Below, in pieces: positions 6,252 through 6,868 of a stretch of 6,868 bases of DNA; position 1 is the stretch's first letter; each line of letters opens with the position of its first letter. Both the position numbers and the translations under genes were made by a program. Source of the stretch: an uncultured bacterium (lineage in GTDB: Bacteria > Cyanobacteriota > Vampirovibrionia > Gastranaerophilales > Gastranaerophilaceae); the NCBI GenBank assembly GCA_947365485.1, contig CANAXK010000097.1, positions 1 through 6,868 on the forward strand, read 5' to 3'. The notes below the pieces were generated by a model. It saw only the letters and a program-made list of their open reading frames with translations, ran no database searches and had not been told where the DNA came from.

Positions 6252-6497
6252 ATGGTTCAGCAATTTAACACACCTCAAAAAACAAGACTCGCTGTAGTGC
6301 TTTTTCTAAAGGGTTCTGCAACACCTGTTGTAATGTATTTTGAAAACGCGCAGGCAGTTTATGCGGAATTAAAACAGCTTATGAAAAGTCCAACTCCTGT
6401 ATTAGTTGAAAAAGAGCCGATGGGCCCGATTAAAAAAGTTTGCTTTGTTTCGACACAGATAGCAGGACTTGTGTTGCAGGAAGAGCCGTATGTATAA
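6252..6497 (+). CDS. Conserved-looking 81-residue protein of unknown function
   Basis: I do not recognise this family. The ATG at 6252 is chosen because AAGGAG (6240-6245) lies 6 bases before it and a consensus -10 lies farther upstream; the same frame is open upstream, but only as a shadow of tsaC. The protein is small and compact with no signal peptide. By eye it reads as strand-strand-helix-strands: RLAVVLFLKG, TPVVMYFEN, a helix AQAVYAELKQLMKS, then PVLVEKEP, KKVCFVS and GLVLQEEP. It has one cysteine and no obvious catalytic motif. A small nucleic-acid-binding or ribosome-associated protein would fit the fold pattern and context, but that is a guess. Its last 8 bases overlap the start of yceD, so the two are almost certainly cotranscribed and translationally coupled. 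Confidence 0.82.
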   Translation: MVQQFNTPQKTRLAVVLFLKGSATPVVMYFENAQAVYAELKQLMKSPTPVLVEKEPMGPIKKVCFVSTQIAGLVLQEEPYV

Positions 6498-6868
6498 GAT
6501 TTCTATCGAAGATATTGAAAAGGAAGCCGATAAGACTTTGCATGTCGAGTTTGACGAGAATATCGACGAGCTTGATTGCGAGTTAAGCGCTGATTTAGAT
6601 TTAAAATCTTTAGGCGATTACATTAAAGTATCAGGTCACGCACAAGGTGTAATAAAATTGGAATGTGACAGGTGCTTAAGCAAATTTGATTACGATTTGG
6701 ACTTCGATATTAACGAAACCTTTGCAAAACATTCACTTTATGATGAGTACTCGCAAGAGGTCGAACTCCAGTCAGGACAGTTCATTACAGATTTGAACGG
6801 AGAAAAAGAAATCGACATTTATGACTTATTGTATCAATCTGTAATATTAAACTTACCAAATAAAAAAG
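6490..6868 (+). CDS. yceD: YceD/DUF177 family protein (23S rRNA accumulation), partial at 3' end
   Basis: The frame is open from ATG 6490 to the window edge (126 codons plus one base), so the C-terminus is missing. AGGA (6478-6481) lies 8 bases before the ATG, and the gene overlaps its upstream neighbour by 8 bases. The family hallmark CDRCL (C59 and C62) sits after an acidic first half. It is followed by a strand ending in FxINETF, then by EIDIYDLLYQSVILNLPNK, matching the family's usual 'E-x-ID-L ... LxLP' segment just before a further conserved cysteine that would lie outside. YceD/DUF177 proteins influence 23S rRNA accumulation in bacteria and plastids, and the gene commonly precedes rpmF (ribosomal protein L32). 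The sequence after 6868 would show whether that holds here. Confidence 0.88.
   Translation, partial: MYKISIEDIEKEADKTLHVEFDENIDELDCELSADLDLKSLGDYIKVSGHAQGVIKLECDRCLSKFDYDLDFDINETFAKHSLYDEYSQEVELQSGQFITDLNGEKEIDIYDLLYQSVILNLPNKK

Overview
The window reads as ordinary chromosome of a moderately AT-rich bacterium living without oxygen. Its left edge is the end of an oxygen-sensitive class III ribonucleotide reductase. The best lineage guess is a gut-type, non-photosynthetic cyanobacterial relative (Vampirovibrionia/Melainabacteria, Gastranaerophilales). That guess rests on cyanobacteria-like MnmG wording, a short 'NSPNFG' N-terminus of a kind I recall from that group, a bacterial TrmB-type regulator and several genes without a Shine-Dalgarno sequence. 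An anaerobic Clostridia-like Firmicute is the main alternative. No phylogenetic marker here settles it.

Layout. Bases 1-1119 (+) hold the C-terminal 372 codons of nrdD, closed by a perfect 13-bp hairpin terminator at 1126-1156. A long minus-strand block converges on the same terminator. In its direction of transcription it runs: tsaC (6191-5616), an HNH-type orphan gene (5574-4375), mnmG (4344-2479), a TrmB-family regulator (2392-1568) and a small SprA-related HExxH protein (1502-1155). Gaps between these genes are 30-86 bases and contain several good -10 boxes, so the block probably has internal promoters and is not one simple operon. At 6192-6251 a compact divergent promoter separates tsaC from a plus-strand pair: an 81-residue conserved-looking unknown and, overlapping it by 8 bases, a yceD (DUF177) gene that runs off the right edge.

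Functional themes. TsaC supplies threonylcarbamoyl-AMP for t6A37, and MnmG modifies wobble uridine 34, so both act on the tRNA anticodon loop. YceD is linked to 23S rRNA accumulation, which makes the right half of the window largely translation-related. The HNH/coiled-coil gene between the two tRNA-modification genes is the least explained item. The TrmB-like regulator and the SprA-like protein may form a small regulatory pair; their promoters share a TTGCAATT-type element.

No rRNA, tRNA, CRISPR array, insertion sequence or riboswitch was seen. No stretch of more than 300 bases lacks a gene; the longest gap is 86 bases (2393-2478).
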